Assembly (NCBI RefSeq): GCF_004770745.1
Contig: NZ_RQGD01000034.1
Coordinates: 310,001-374,000 of the forward strand
Source: Leptospira ognonensis
GTDB taxonomy: Bacteria > Spirochaetota > Leptospiria > Leptospirales > Leptospiraceae
DNA length: 64,000 nt
Reading direction: 5' to 3'
In this document: positions 21,073-29,840 of the stretch, in pieces
Layout: every line of letters begins with the position of its first letter
Numbering within the stretch: the first letter of the stretch is position 1
Translations under genes and position numbers: made by a program
Notes under the pieces: generated by a model
Database searches by the model: none
What the model was told of the DNA's origin: nothing
The model's input: the letters and a program-made list of their open reading frames with translations, nothing else

Positions 21073-22098
21073 ATGTACCCACTCAATTTAGATTTTTGGA
21101 TCTTTCACTTTCGCGGCTATGAAGGCCATTGGGCTGTTGCCATCCTCATCCTAGGTTATTATTACCAAAGATCGCGTTCCCTCAAAGCTGGGTATGGCAT
21201 CGATTGGTACAATAAAGCCTGGAGTTATGCCATTCTTTCTGGATTTATTTTTGCCAGACTCTTTCATTTTCTCTTTTGGGATACGAAACCATTTTTTGAA
21301 AATCCCACCATCCTCTTTACATCCACGGGTGGTTTTGCCATTCTCGGCGGAACCGTAGGTACGGCGTTCGGTGCCTGGGTCTATTGCCAATACACGAAAG
21401 TCAACTTTTTGCATTGGTGTGATTCTCTGATGATACCCTTAACTTTAGGTTTAGCACTGAGTCGATTTTCATGTTTTTTTAATGGTGATGCTTATGGACT
21501 ACCCACTGCATCCTTTTTCGGTGTGACGTTTTCAGAAAACAGTGATGCATGGATGGCAGAGTGGAGAAGTTTACATCAGTATTATGCTCTCGACCCTAAT
21601 CCACTTTCCATCATCTCTCAGATTTTTGCGCCATATGTAAATCTAAGCGATATCCCAATTCCTGATAGTATGGACAGCTTGCGAAAGTTAGGTTACTCCA
21701 ATCTTGCTGAACTTAGTGTTCTCTATCCACCTACCGCAACAGGAGATTACAAGAAAGAACTTATCGCCTTGGGTTTGGTTCCTTTCCCGGTGATATACCC
21801 GAAAGTCCATCCAGCCCAACTATACGAAGTTTTTAATATGACTCTCATTTTACTTGCCTTATATAAGATTGAAACTTTCAATTTTTCGAAAGAACGGATG
21901 TTCTTCATCTTCTGGTTCTTTTACGGCATCAATCGATTTTTCATCGAATTCTTTAGAGGCGATAGGAATCTAGCCTTGGGAAGTTTGACGTATGCCCAAG
22001 TGATATCCATCTCGATCGTCGCCTTTGCCATCATCGGCTATTATTTGAAAACAAAACTATACAACAAAAACCTTAAACATTCGGAGTCTTCAAATTGA
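21073..22098 (+). CDS. lgt: prolipoprotein diacylglyceryl transferase
   Basis: Inner-membrane enzyme that moves diacylglycerol from phosphatidylglycerol to the lipobox cysteine. 341 residues with about seven helices. Visible: GFIFARLFHFLFWD, the Lgt signature LSRFSCFFNGDAYGLPT, VHPAQLYEVF and NRFFIEFFRGDRN with the second essential arginine. A roughly 80-residue loop between the signature and HPAQLYE (DAWMAEWRSLHQYYALDPN onward) is longer than in E. coli. The downstream ankyrin gene overlaps its stop and encodes a lipoprotein, a likely substrate. Confidence 0.88.
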   Translation: MYPLNLDFWIFHFRGYEGHWAVAILILGYYYQRSRSLKAGYGIDWYNKAWSYAILSGFIFARLFHFLFWDTKPFFENPTILFTSTGGFAILGGTVGTAFGAWVYCQYTKVNFLHWCDSLMIPLTLGLALSRFSCFFNGDAYGLPTASFFGVTFSENSDAWMAEWRSLHQYYALDPNPLSIISQIFAPYVNLSDIPIPDSMDSLRKLGYSNLAELSVLYPPTATGDYKKELIALGLVPFPVIYPKVHPAQLYEVFNMTLILLALYKIETFNFSKERMFFIFWFFYGINRFFIEFFRGDRNLALGSLTYAQVISISIVAFAIIGYYLKTKLYNKNLKHSESSN

Positions 22099-23117
22099 AA
22101 TTTCTATTGGTCTTAATTCTTACAATTTCCACTTTAGTTTCCTGCGCCTCTTCGGACCGTTACTTTCGAGCGGCAAGAAGCGGCGATGAAAGTTTGATCA
22201 AACAGTACATTGAACAAAAAGGTGATCTTAACATCAAAGACCAAACAGACTCGACAATGCTTATCTATGCGGCTGGTCATGGCAACAAAGCGGTTGTGGA
22301 ACTGTTGCTCGCCAATGGTGTCGATGTCAATTATGCGAATCGAGACAAGCGCACAGCGCTGATGATGGCAACAAATTTTGGTCATCTAGATATTGTTAAG
22401 CTATTGATTGAAAAGGGAGCGGATATAAATAAAAAGGATATTGTAGATTGGGATGCCCTTATGGTCGGGATTTTAAGATACCAAGTCGATATCTGCAAGG
22501 AAATTTTGAAAAAGAAGCCGAGCCTAAGGACGGTAAACAAGGACGGGCAAACGGCACTAATACTGGCTGTACAAGTTCAATTTTCAGAAATTCTCCCTCA
22601 ACTCATCGCGGGTTCTGATCTCAACCAAGAAGATTTATTTGGTGAGACAGCGCTCGTAAAAGCAGTTTCCAGAAACGATTTAGATAGCATTCGTTTACTT
22701 GCCAAAGCTCGCGCCAATATGAATGCACGAAGTAAAGATGGCAAAACACCGGTCATGATGGCGACAAAAAAAGGTTCTGTAGAAATGCTTAAAGTATTGG
22801 CAGAGAGTAAAGCTGACTTTAATTTGCAAGACAATGCTGGCTTAACAGCACTTATGTGGGCTGTCAATATGCGAGAGATCACTGTACTAAAAGCACTAAT
22901 AGGTTACAATGCGAATCCAAATTTACAAGATAAGTTAGGCCAAACAGCACTGATGAAAGCAGTTCTACAAGGAAACCAAGAGATGACATCGATCCTTCTC
23001 GCTAAGCGTCCCAACCTCAATTTGAAGGACAATAATGGTGACACCGCCTTGTCCCTGGCTCGGGCCGTGAGCCAAGGAGAGATTGCCCAACTTTTAATCA
23101 AGGCTGGAGCGAAGTAA
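22095..23117 (+). CDS. ankyrin-repeat lipoprotein
   Basis: 340 residues. MKFLLVLILTISTLVSC is a lipoprotein signal with lipobox LVSC (C17). The rest is about ten ankyrin repeats (for example TALMMATNFGHLDIVKLLIE, TALMKAVLQGNQEMTSILLA). Predicted to be lipid-anchored on the periplasmic or outer face and to bind a protein partner. It begins with TTG at 22095 in a TTGA overlap with the lgt stop, so translation is probably coupled. A comparable ankyrin-lipoprotein role is not known to me. Confidence 0.85.
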   Translation: MKFLLVLILTISTLVSCASSDRYFRAARSGDESLIKQYIEQKGDLNIKDQTDSTMLIYAAGHGNKAVVELLLANGVDVNYANRDKRTALMMATNFGHLDIVKLLIEKGADINKKDIVDWDALMVGILRYQVDICKEILKKKPSLRTVNKDGQTALILAVQVQFSEILPQLIAGSDLNQEDLFGETALVKAVSRNDLDSIRLLAKARANMNARSKDGKTPVMMATKKGSVEMLKVLAESKADFNLQDNAGLTALMWAVNMREITVLKALIGYNANPNLQDKLGQTALMKAVLQGNQEMTSILLAKRPNLNLKDNNGDTALSLARAVSQGEIAQLLIKAGAK

Positions 23118-23166
23118 GGCCGCCACAAAAAGACTGGAGTCTGCCAGCTCTTCCTGCGGGCAATTT

Positions 23167-24981
23167 TTAAGCCCGAACAGAGGTTACGTATTTTAGCAAA
23201 TCAGTTGCCAAATCGGGTATCCCCGATCGTAAGATGGTGATTTTACCTTCTTTTTGGCCCGCTTTCTCTAATAAGAGATTGGTCACTGTCTTTGCCATCA
23301 CGTTCGTCTTTTCCATAAAAACGGAATGATGGTTTACGAACACCCAATCACCAATCAAAACTAAGTTATCAATTGGAGATTGGATGCCTGGACGATTCGA
23401 CTCGTCTCCAGGGCGCATGCCTGTATACGTATCCCAATGATTGATATAGAATTCTTTATAGGGTGGAAGATCGGGCATGATATGTCGGAGGTCCGCATCG
23501 ACACGTCTTGCGATTTCTGGAAACGGGAACTGCAAAAGTTCTTTCCACTTTGAGACCTGTACTTCTATCAAATCTACTTTTTTCTCGCGTAACTCGGGGA
23601 TTTGTTTCGCTGCCCAATTGGACGTATAACCTAGATTATCGTAGCCTGTTGGCATAAAATCGAATGCACAATACTTTCCATCAGGAAAACGTTTGAACCA
23701 AGCCTCACTGTTTTCATAAAGTAAGTTCACACACAGTATATGTGCATTGGTGAGTTTCATAATCTTTTTAAAATAGTCGCCTTCTTCTGAAAGTCTACTT
23801 GTTGTTAAGAATTTTTGCGTCCCTGGTACATCTCCTGCAAGAATGAAAAAATCAGCCTTGAAGACACCAGGTTTCATTTCTAGAATTTCTAATTCGGAGT
23901 GGTGTGCTCCGCAAAACGGGCAGTGGTCATATTCACCGGGAGGAATCACATTTCCACATATTCGACAACGTCTTATTTTACCTTTAGGAAAGGATTCATT
24001 AGTCCTGACAGAGGAGATTTTACCAGAAGCATCCCTTTCAATTCCTGAGACCTCTTGGTAGTACAATACATTTCCACCCTTAGATTTAATATGTTCAACT
24101 AAAGGATCAATGAAACTTTTGTTTGGTGGCCATGCAAAGAGATCGACACGTGAATCACTTGGCTGGTTTCCAAGTTTTATAAAATTTACTACTGCAAGAG
24201 CGGAACATTCTTTGGTGGTCATAAAGAAGCCCATCTCGGCGAGTGCATCAAAAAAGTGTTTAATGTATTCAACACTCATTCCATTCTGAATGGCCCAATC
24301 GTAAAATGTGATGCTATCGAGATAAAGACGATCTTTTTCGTTAGAAAAATCAAAGCCCCACATCTTCATCGACACCATAAGTGTTTCAAACATGTTGGAA
24401 GCCGGTTTGTTGATATCTTCGCGAGATGGAACATAGATCCCGTTATTGATCATTTCCACTCTATCAAATGGGATAGGCCAGGTTGTACTATGGATTTTGC
24501 TTTGCACTCCACGTTTTGAAACAAAAAAGTAAAACGAGTCGGCATCGCTAAGTCGATTGATCTTTAATTTATGACGTCCTATGAATTCGCGTAAATTTTT
24601 ATAAAATCCCCAAATAGCATGTAGTCCGTGTTCACGCTCATAGCCTTCTTTGCCAAAATGTTTTTTAGCAAAGTTTTTATCCTTCCATGTTTTGAGTTTC
24701 CCGCCAGCAAGTCCGGTTTTCTCAAGAACCGTAACTTGGAATCCTCGATCCGCAAGCTCGCAGGCTGCTTGTAAACCACCAAGGCCTCCTCCTATGATAC
24801 ACACAGATTTACCATTGGGTGGTAGGTTTGCATGATTTTCGGGAACCGTAGGAAAATCTTTTTTATAATTTGAATTTCCAAAAAAAGAATAACCTATACC
24901 ACCGGAGAGGGAAAGAGCAGCACCAGTACCTGCAATCTTAGCAGTCTTTAAAATAAAATCCTTTCGATTCAATTTGGACAT
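23167..24981 (-). CDS. FAD-dependent amine-oxidase/phytoene-desaturase-like oxidoreductase with zinc-ribbon insert
   Basis: 604 residues. Residues 1-35 (MSKLNRKDFILKTAKIAGTG) look like a twin-arginine-type leader with RK in place of RR. Residues about 58-90 are the FAD Rossmann motif (VCIIGGGLGGLQAACELADRG, closing in VTVLEK). Near residue 345, CRICGNVIPPGEYDHCPFCG is a CxxC-CxxC zinc or rubredoxin-like insert rarely seen in this family. The C-terminus LVLIGDWVFVNHHSVFMEKT is the FAD-closing region. Substrate unknown; carotenoid, sterol or protein-cofactor oxidation are all possible. It follows the DUF4105 gene by 5 bases. Confidence 0.78.
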   Translation of the reverse strand: MSKLNRKDFILKTAKIAGTGAALSLSGGIGYSFFGNSNYKKDFPTVPENHANLPPNGKSVCIIGGGLGGLQAACELADRGFQVTVLEKTGLAGGKLKTWKDKNFAKKHFGKEGYEREHGLHAIWGFYKNLREFIGRHKLKINRLSDADSFYFFVSKRGVQSKIHSTTWPIPFDRVEMINNGIYVPSREDINKPASNMFETLMVSMKMWGFDFSNEKDRLYLDSITFYDWAIQNGMSVEYIKHFFDALAEMGFFMTTKECSALAVVNFIKLGNQPSDSRVDLFAWPPNKSFIDPLVEHIKSKGGNVLYYQEVSGIERDASGKISSVRTNESFPKGKIRRCRICGNVIPPGEYDHCPFCGAHHSELEILEMKPGVFKADFFILAGDVPGTQKFLTTSRLSEEGDYFKKIMKLTNAHILCVNLLYENSEAWFKRFPDGKYCAFDFMPTGYDNLGYTSNWAAKQIPELREKKVDLIEVQVSKWKELLQFPFPEIARRVDADLRHIMPDLPPYKEFYINHWDTYTGMRPGDESNRPGIQSPIDNLVLIGDWVFVNHHSVFMEKTNVMAKTVTNLLLEKAGQKEGKITILRSGIPDLATDLLKYVTSVRA

Positions 24982-24986
24982 TTGAA

Positions 24987-26198
24987 TTAATTTGAAACGA
25001 GATCTTTTTCACTTCGGTGATTGTAGTAAACCAACGCGAAAAACAATGTCGTAAAAAACAATGCGGCATCGATGCTCTGAGGAAGTATGCTGATACGAAG
25101 CAGGAAGGCGAGTACTATCATACCCATCCGAGCATATAAATAATTCTGGAATGTTTTTTCTGAAAATTTATCTTTTCGAAAGAGTATATAATCAAGCGGC
25201 GTGAAGACAAGTATCATGATCGTATCATTCATAAACGGAAATGATGTGAGTAAAATCACAAGCAGAGTAAACGCACCAGAAACAGTGGAGACGAATCCAA
25301 AAACTTTACGCCCCGTATTTCCAAATCGCTTTTTCAAATATCCAGGAACTTGGGAAGCTATGAGTGCAATAAAGAATGCAAATGTTAGATTTCCCAGAAG
25401 ATCAAAAGATTCAGGGCGCTTTAGAAAATCAGGATGTAACATCTCCTTGTCTTTGACTATTTTGGCATCTTCGATGGCAAATTGCAAATCGTAAGGAAGA
25501 TATATCAGATTCGTTGGATCGCGTTTAATATCCGTATCATGGTCAAGAAGAAGCTTTTCACAAAATCTGAGCCAAAAAACAGAGAGAGTATAAGGCATAA
25601 GACGTGCTCGCCACGTCATTTTGTTGGCTTCGGTTTCGAGAGTTAATACTTTACCATAAACTTCACCAACTATATCCCTTATAAATGTTACACAATTGCT
25701 TTCAAAGTTATCATACTCATAACCTGTCTTTTTGTCCGTCATTACCTTTAAAATGGCAGCCGCGAATTTCATCTTCTTCGTATCATCTAATATGAATTCT
25801 GAGGTAAAGATTCCTCGACCTGTGGAGTCCCAAAATGTATAGGCATCGGCCATGGTCCTTATCTTAACAAAAAAGAGGGCTTCCCCTTTCAAAAATCGCC
25901 AAATAAAACCGGCAGATTCATCATACTCACCAAAATCGATGTAAAAATCTTGTTTGTCGAATTGTTTGCCCGTATACACCCGAAGTGCTGAGTGTCCAAA
26001 GGCAGTCGTGACCGTATGAGCGGGTGTGACTGTTACCAACTCGAAATGTACATCATTCAACTGTTTTGGATTTAAAGACTTTAGGAAAACAATCAGATTT
26101 TCTTCTGGCGTAGGTTCATTTGAGACTTGTTTGTTCTCTTGAGAAAAAATAGAAAATGAGGTGAATACAATTAATAATAGGAATAATACTTTGCGCAT
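24987..26198 (-). CDS. DUF4105 (Lnb N-terminal-type) membrane protein
   Basis: 403 residues. Signal peptide MRKVLFLLLIVFTSFSIFS, then a periplasmic DUF4105 domain with conserved TTAFGHSALRVYTG (His) and YDNFESNCVTFIRDI (Cys), the arrangement of a papain-like catalytic pair. From about residue 265 there are four or five membrane helices. In related proteins this domain is linked to lipoprotein N-acyl transfer (Lnb); that role here is inference. It follows the lipoprotein gene by 1 base and precedes the FAD enzyme by 5, so all three are probably one transcript. Confidence 0.78.
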   Translation of the reverse strand: MRKVLFLLLIVFTSFSIFSQENKQVSNEPTPEENLIVFLKSLNPKQLNDVHFELVTVTPAHTVTTAFGHSALRVYTGKQFDKQDFYIDFGEYDESAGFIWRFLKGEALFFVKIRTMADAYTFWDSTGRGIFTSEFILDDTKKMKFAAAILKVMTDKKTGYEYDNFESNCVTFIRDIVGEVYGKVLTLETEANKMTWRARLMPYTLSVFWLRFCEKLLLDHDTDIKRDPTNLIYLPYDLQFAIEDAKIVKDKEMLHPDFLKRPESFDLLGNLTFAFFIALIASQVPGYLKKRFGNTGRKVFGFVSTVSGAFTLLVILLTSFPFMNDTIMILVFTPLDYILFRKDKFSEKTFQNYLYARMGMIVLAFLLRISILPQSIDAALFFTTLFFALVYYNHRSEKDLVSN

Positions 26199-26199
26199 G

Positions 26200-27291
26200 T
26201 TATTTGATCTTTTTAGTTTCTACAATGTATGTGATAAATGCTTTCATTCGTTCTTCCGGCAAAGGTACCCGAAAATAATGGTCATTTCTCCAGCTTGGAA
26301 AAAGAGGGGCTCCTTGAATGTATCCGTCGGATAGAAGCGTTAAGCCTTCGTTTGGTCCAAACTGTGAAAGATAATCGTAAAGTGGTCGTGCCCGATCCGT
26401 AACGACTTGGGACATGGGAACACCAACTATGTTGACAACGATCATAGTTTTTGGAAATTCTACATTTTTTGCTAGAGGTGCATCGGGACCGCCACGAAGT
26501 GACTCAAGGCCTTTCCAGTTATAGTTATTCCACCAAAAGTAGAGCTTGCCTTCTTTGCTATATAACCAATGTTCCATCATGGCATTCATGACGAGAGATC
26601 CCTTAGTTAGGCCACCAAAATTAAACCATCCAGAGACCTTAGCAAAGTATGGTTCTTTTCCGCACTGGTCGATGGCCATTTTAAAATCACCACTTCCCTT
26701 GCTTGCTGTCCCAATGATGATTGTGTTTTTGTCTTGGTTGTTTTTAATAAAATCGCAAATGATCGTACCATTGCCTTCGACAGTACCTGTTTGGTCTGTT
26801 GGGATGACGGCATCAGTGATACCCATGGAACGGACCATGCTTCGAATCATTTTACCATCAGCATCCACTTCGGTATTATCTTTATAAAACATACCGGGAG
26901 CAATCGCAAAGAGAATGTTCTTTTTGCTATAATCGGGACGTTTTCTTAGCATTTCATTCTGTTTTGTAAAAACATATTCAATGAATTTGCGATTGAGAGG
27001 CTCGGTAATGGCTCTGTGATAAAAAACCGCTGCCGCATGGTCAATGTCCGTTTCGTTTTGGATCTCAAGTAACACTTCTTTGGTGAGATCAGTCAGTTTT
27101 CGATACTTTGGATAGGAGGCTGCCCAATCTAAGATGGCTTTTTCGCTTTCGCAAATTTCATCCACGTAATAATCAATTCCCTCGCATTGCATGCTTTTTA
27201 GGGCTTCACGCGGGTCGTTAAGTCTTCGGTCGGCAGTACAAGTATATATAAATAATACGAGAAAGGGTAACGTAAGTCTAGAGTAGGTCAT
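26200..27291 (-). CDS. lipoprotein, possible alpha/beta-hydrolase fold
   Basis: 363 residues. MTYSRLTLPFLVLFIYTC looks like a lipoprotein signal with C18. The body has hydrolase-like features: FAIAPGMFYKD, then NTIIIGTASKGSGDFKMAI, which resembles a G-x-S-x-G nucleophile turn (ASKGSGD), and MIVVNIVGVPMSQV. A matching His is plausible in WRNDHYF near the C-terminus. No named family is recognised. First gene of a run with the DUF4105 and FAD proteins, spacing 1 base. Confidence 0.6.
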   Translation of the reverse strand: MTYSRLTLPFLVLFIYTCTADRRLNDPREALKSMQCEGIDYYVDEICESEKAILDWAASYPKYRKLTDLTKEVLLEIQNETDIDHAAAVFYHRAITEPLNRKFIEYVFTKQNEMLRKRPDYSKKNILFAIAPGMFYKDNTEVDADGKMIRSMVRSMGITDAVIPTDQTGTVEGNGTIICDFIKNNQDKNTIIIGTASKGSGDFKMAIDQCGKEPYFAKVSGWFNFGGLTKGSLVMNAMMEHWLYSKEGKLYFWWNNYNWKGLESLRGGPDAPLAKNVEFPKTMIVVNIVGVPMSQVVTDRARPLYDYLSQFGPNEGLTLLSDGYIQGAPLFPSWRNDHYFRVPLPEERMKAFITYIVETKKIK

Positions 27292-27327
27292 GTAGGTTAG
27301 TCAGCTTGGTATGGATTAAGAGGTGCA

Positions 27328-27368
27328 GAAAAAAAAAGATCATGCTGCAGATGAACTACAGCATGATT
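27328..27368 (-). terminator. intrinsic terminator of the TRL-like lipoprotein gene
   Basis: Read on the minus strand: ATCATGCTG, 11-base loop, CAGCATGAT, C, then nine T. Plus-strand arms are 27339-27347 and 27359-27367. Strong and specific to the minus-strand gene ending at 27379. Confidence 0.88.
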
Positions 27369-27378
27369 GGTTGTGGAA

Positions 27379-27786
27379 TTATGTTCCGTTAACTAGAATG
27401 CAAGTTTCTACTAGAACTGATCCAAGTAGAGTGTTGCTTTCAGCATCAATAGAAGTAACTTTTGTGATACCACCAGCTTTTGCACCAGCTGCAAGAGACA
27501 TGTCTCCGCTTCTGATTAGGCCAAGGATAGAGTTAGTGCAAGCGCGACCAGTTTTAGTTCCAACTGGTTTACCACCGTCTTTTCCCCATACGCAACCTGC
27601 TTCAGCAGTACCTTGCTCAGTCATACCCCAACCGCAGTTTTGGTTTGATTTAACATTGTCCATGATTGAACCAGAAGAAGCTGGTTGAATAGATGGTCCA
27701 CCAGATCCAGATCCACTACAAGCAATAGCTGCTGCTACTGCGAACGCTGTTAAAACACCCAAAGAGTTTTTGAAGTTGTTAGTCAT
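27379..27786 (-). CDS. TRL-like lipoprotein
   Basis: 135 residues. Signal MTNNFKNSLGVLTAFAVAAAIAC with lipobox cysteine C23, then a Gly/Ser linker. The C-terminal 80 residues match the TRL-like family: GTKTGRACTNSILGLIRSGD, then AGGITKVTSIDAESNTLLG and an ending CILVNGT with paired cysteines. Function of the family is unknown; members are small secreted or lipid-anchored proteins. GGAGA lies six bases before ATG at 27786. A strong terminator and a leader hairpin bracket it as a single, probably well-expressed gene. Confidence 0.8.
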   Translation of the reverse strand: MTNNFKNSLGVLTAFAVAAAIACSGSGSGGPSIQPASSGSIMDNVKSNQNCGWGMTEQGTAEAGCVWGKDGGKPVGTKTGRACTNSILGLIRSGDMSLAAGAKAGGITKVTSIDAESNTLLGSVLVETCILVNGT

Positions 27787-27809
27787 ATTTTTCTCCGTGA
27801 AAAATTAAA

Positions 27810-27827
27810 TTTCTGTAAAAACAGAAA
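27810..27827. promoter_or_regulatory. leader hairpin of the TRL-like gene
   Basis: TTTCTGT-AAAA-ACAGAAA, a perfect 7-base inverted repeat 24 bases upstream of the minus-strand ATG. It could stabilise the mRNA 5' region or serve as an operator. Confidence 0.45.
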
Positions 27828-27961
27828 CTTATCAAAAAAATATTTAGAAAATCAACGGTTTCGTCAATAGAAAAAGCAATTCGATCAAGAAATTTTGTCA
27901 AAGTCATCTTTTGCGCATTTTGCATCGTACAATTGAAACACAACTGCAATAAACGGGTGGA

Positions 27962-28726
27962 TTAAAATACAAAAGGTACGATTCTCTTGCGATTCGAAGG
28001 GAAATCGGAGAACTTTTCTCTATACCAGTCTCTAGTCCTTGCACTTCTTCCAGATAAATAGCAGGTCATAACGAAAAATACCACGTATGTTTCCCAATGT
28101 CTGGACAAAATCGCGATCCCAAGCCAGGAGATGAGTTCAAAAAAGTAGTGAGGGCAGACAACGAGCTGGAAAAGACCAGAATTTGGAATCAAGTAGTTCT
28201 TATCCCCACGAGAATTTCTAAGCCTTCGCAACAGGATATGGTGGTATAAATTGCCTGCTTGTCCAAAGAAAAATATAATGATTCCAAGTATAGAAAAGGT
28301 TGAAGTCGGACTTACTTCAGAAAGGAACTGCATCTGTTCATGATTTTTTCCTAATAAAATTCCAATATTCGTATATGCGAAAGTAATGATGATTACACCA
28401 ATTAAACCAATTTTTCCTGAAAACTGATGGAGAAATATTACCTCTAAACATCGTTTGCCAAAGTGAAATACAAAGACGAAAAGCAAAAGCAGATGGTAAG
28501 GAGAAAGACTTGAGAGCTTGCCAATAGTGCTTACGTATCCCAATATTGGAATAAAGTAAATAAAGAACATACCTACTTTTGGGGAAATGCCTCGGTTTGA
28601 AGCAAATTTGCTATAGGGAAGGTTGAATTTTCCGCTGGATTCTAAATAGAAGACAAAAAAACCGAAGAGGATATAGATTGCTGCTTGGGCGTAAAAAATA
28701 ATGGAATCTTGCGGAAAATAAATCAT
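27962..28726 (-). CDS. steroid 5-alpha-reductase / polyprenol-reductase-like membrane enzyme
   Basis: 254 residues from ATG at 28726 (MIYFPQDSIIFY); the earlier in-frame start lies inside the upstream desaturase. Six or seven membrane helices. The C-terminal third matches the steroid 5-alpha-reductase family: IPNSGLFQLVVCPHYFFELISW, helix, then RSARTRDWYREKFSDFPSNR with ending RIVPFVF. Known members reduce an activated double bond in steroids, polyprenols or enoyl-CoA using NADPH. The substrate here is unknown. It starts 13 bases after the desaturase, so the two lipid enzymes should be coexpressed. Confidence 0.78.
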   Translation of the reverse strand: MIYFPQDSIIFYAQAAIYILFGFFVFYLESSGKFNLPYSKFASNRGISPKVGMFFIYFIPILGYVSTIGKLSSLSPYHLLLLFVFVFHFGKRCLEVIFLHQFSGKIGLIGVIIITFAYTNIGILLGKNHEQMQFLSEVSPTSTFSILGIIIFFFGQAGNLYHHILLRRLRNSRGDKNYLIPNSGLFQLVVCPHYFFELISWLGIAILSRHWETYVVFFVMTCYLSGRSARTRDWYREKFSDFPSNRKRIVPFVF

Positions 28727-28739
28727 GTTCGAGTCTCGC

Positions 28740-29735
28740 TTACGGTTTCCGAAAGAATACCTTTCCGCCAGAATCAGGAACGATGATGCATTCACTGGCG
28801 CTGCGAAAAAATACCTTTCTTATGCTTTCATTGGACTCTCTGTATTCCGGACCGAGCAATTTTTTTAAATGAGACTTCGCAAATTTTAGCTGATAATGAG
28901 GAATTGTGGGGAAGAGGTGATGCACCACGTGGGTACCGATGTTGTGGTGGATGGGTTCAAAAATCCCGTAACTTCGATCCACCGTCGATAAAGCACCCTT
29001 TGCATAATTCCAATCCTTTCCACGATACCAAGGGATATTTACGTCCGTGTGATGGAGAAAGGTAACTAGGGAGAGCCATACGACAAAAACGGTATAGGGG
29101 AGAAAGTAGTAAGATATAAAAAATAAAAAGCCATATTGCCAAGTGACCCAAACTAGAAAACAAACCATGCCAATCATCCAAAGGAGACTCGTTACGGCGT
29201 GCTTTCTTTCGCCCCGAGGGAACAAAGGACTGCTTGGTAAAAAATGAGAACCATCCCGACCAGAGGAACGAACAAAAAGATAAAGTGGAAATACGATCAA
29301 AAAGAATTTATACCGTGCAATTTTTGCCAAGGGGGAGAGCGACTTGTATTGGGTCTCGGTAAGCGGATGCCAACTTTCATCTTTGTCGATGTCGCCCGTA
29401 TGATTATGATGCGTTCGATGGCTTACCTTCCATCCATGGAAAGGAACCAAGAGTGGCGTGTGTGCTAGATGTCCGAAGAGAAAATTAATCCAAGTCACAT
29501 GAGAAAAAGAGCCGTGACCGCAATCATGCCCGACGACAAACAATGCCCACATGATTGTTCCTGCAGCAAACCAAAAGATAGGAAACATCCAAACGGAGCC
29601 GTAGTTTAACATGGCATAGTAGAGGAGCGCGAGAAGGCTTACGTCCCAAAAAAAATAAAAAAGGCTTCGAGGGAGTGAGGGAACAAATGCACTTTGTGGT
29701 ATGGATTTCTTCAGTTCGGAAATAGAATGTTTCAT
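28740..29735 (-). CDS. membrane fatty-acid desaturase (FAD2-like)
   Basis: 331 residues. Histidine boxes HDCGHGSF, HRTHHNHTGDIDKDESWHP and HVVHHLFPTIPHYQL are strikingly like plant omega-6/omega-3 desaturases, including the WKVSHRTHHNHTG context. Inserts double bonds into membrane acyl chains using di-iron and O2. ATG at 29735 is the first in frame, though no Shine-Dalgarno is evident. It is followed after 13 bases by the steroid-reductase-like gene. The desaturase at 6.3 kb is a distant paralogue with differently spaced boxes. Confidence 0.9.
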   Translation of the reverse strand: MKHSISELKKSIPQSAFVPSLPRSLFYFFWDVSLLALLYYAMLNYGSVWMFPIFWFAAGTIMWALFVVGHDCGHGSFSHVTWINFLFGHLAHTPLLVPFHGWKVSHRTHHNHTGDIDKDESWHPLTETQYKSLSPLAKIARYKFFLIVFPLYLFVRSSGRDGSHFLPSSPLFPRGERKHAVTSLLWMIGMVCFLVWVTWQYGFLFFISYYFLPYTVFVVWLSLVTFLHHTDVNIPWYRGKDWNYAKGALSTVDRSYGIFEPIHHNIGTHVVHHLFPTIPHYQLKFAKSHLKKLLGPEYRESNESIRKVFFRSASECIIVPDSGGKVFFRKP

Positions 29736-29780
29736 GGAGGAGATAATGCAAACATACGTTGTTAACTATAATGCGAAAGC

Positions 29781-29816
29781 AAAAAAAAGGCAAGATCGCA
29801 TTTGATCTTGCCTTTT
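29781..29816 (-). terminator. intrinsic terminator of the exported-protein gene at 29841
   Basis: AAGGCAAGATC (29787-29797), loop, GATCTTGCCTT (29804-29814): 11 paired bases. On the minus strand it is followed by eight T. It separates this gene from the desaturase unit. Confidence 0.88.
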
Positions 29817-29840
29817 CCATCGGAACGTTGCTGTTAAAAT

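Noticed and set aside
20810..21082. 90-codon minus-strand frame opposite the small gene upstream of lgt
   Set aside because: The plus-strand frame has better position and direction relative to lgt; the minus frame has low-information composition and no ribosome site.
22095..23117. The ankyrin repeats as a DNA-level tandem repeat array
   Set aside because: The repeats are conserved as protein only; at the DNA level the units differ throughout.
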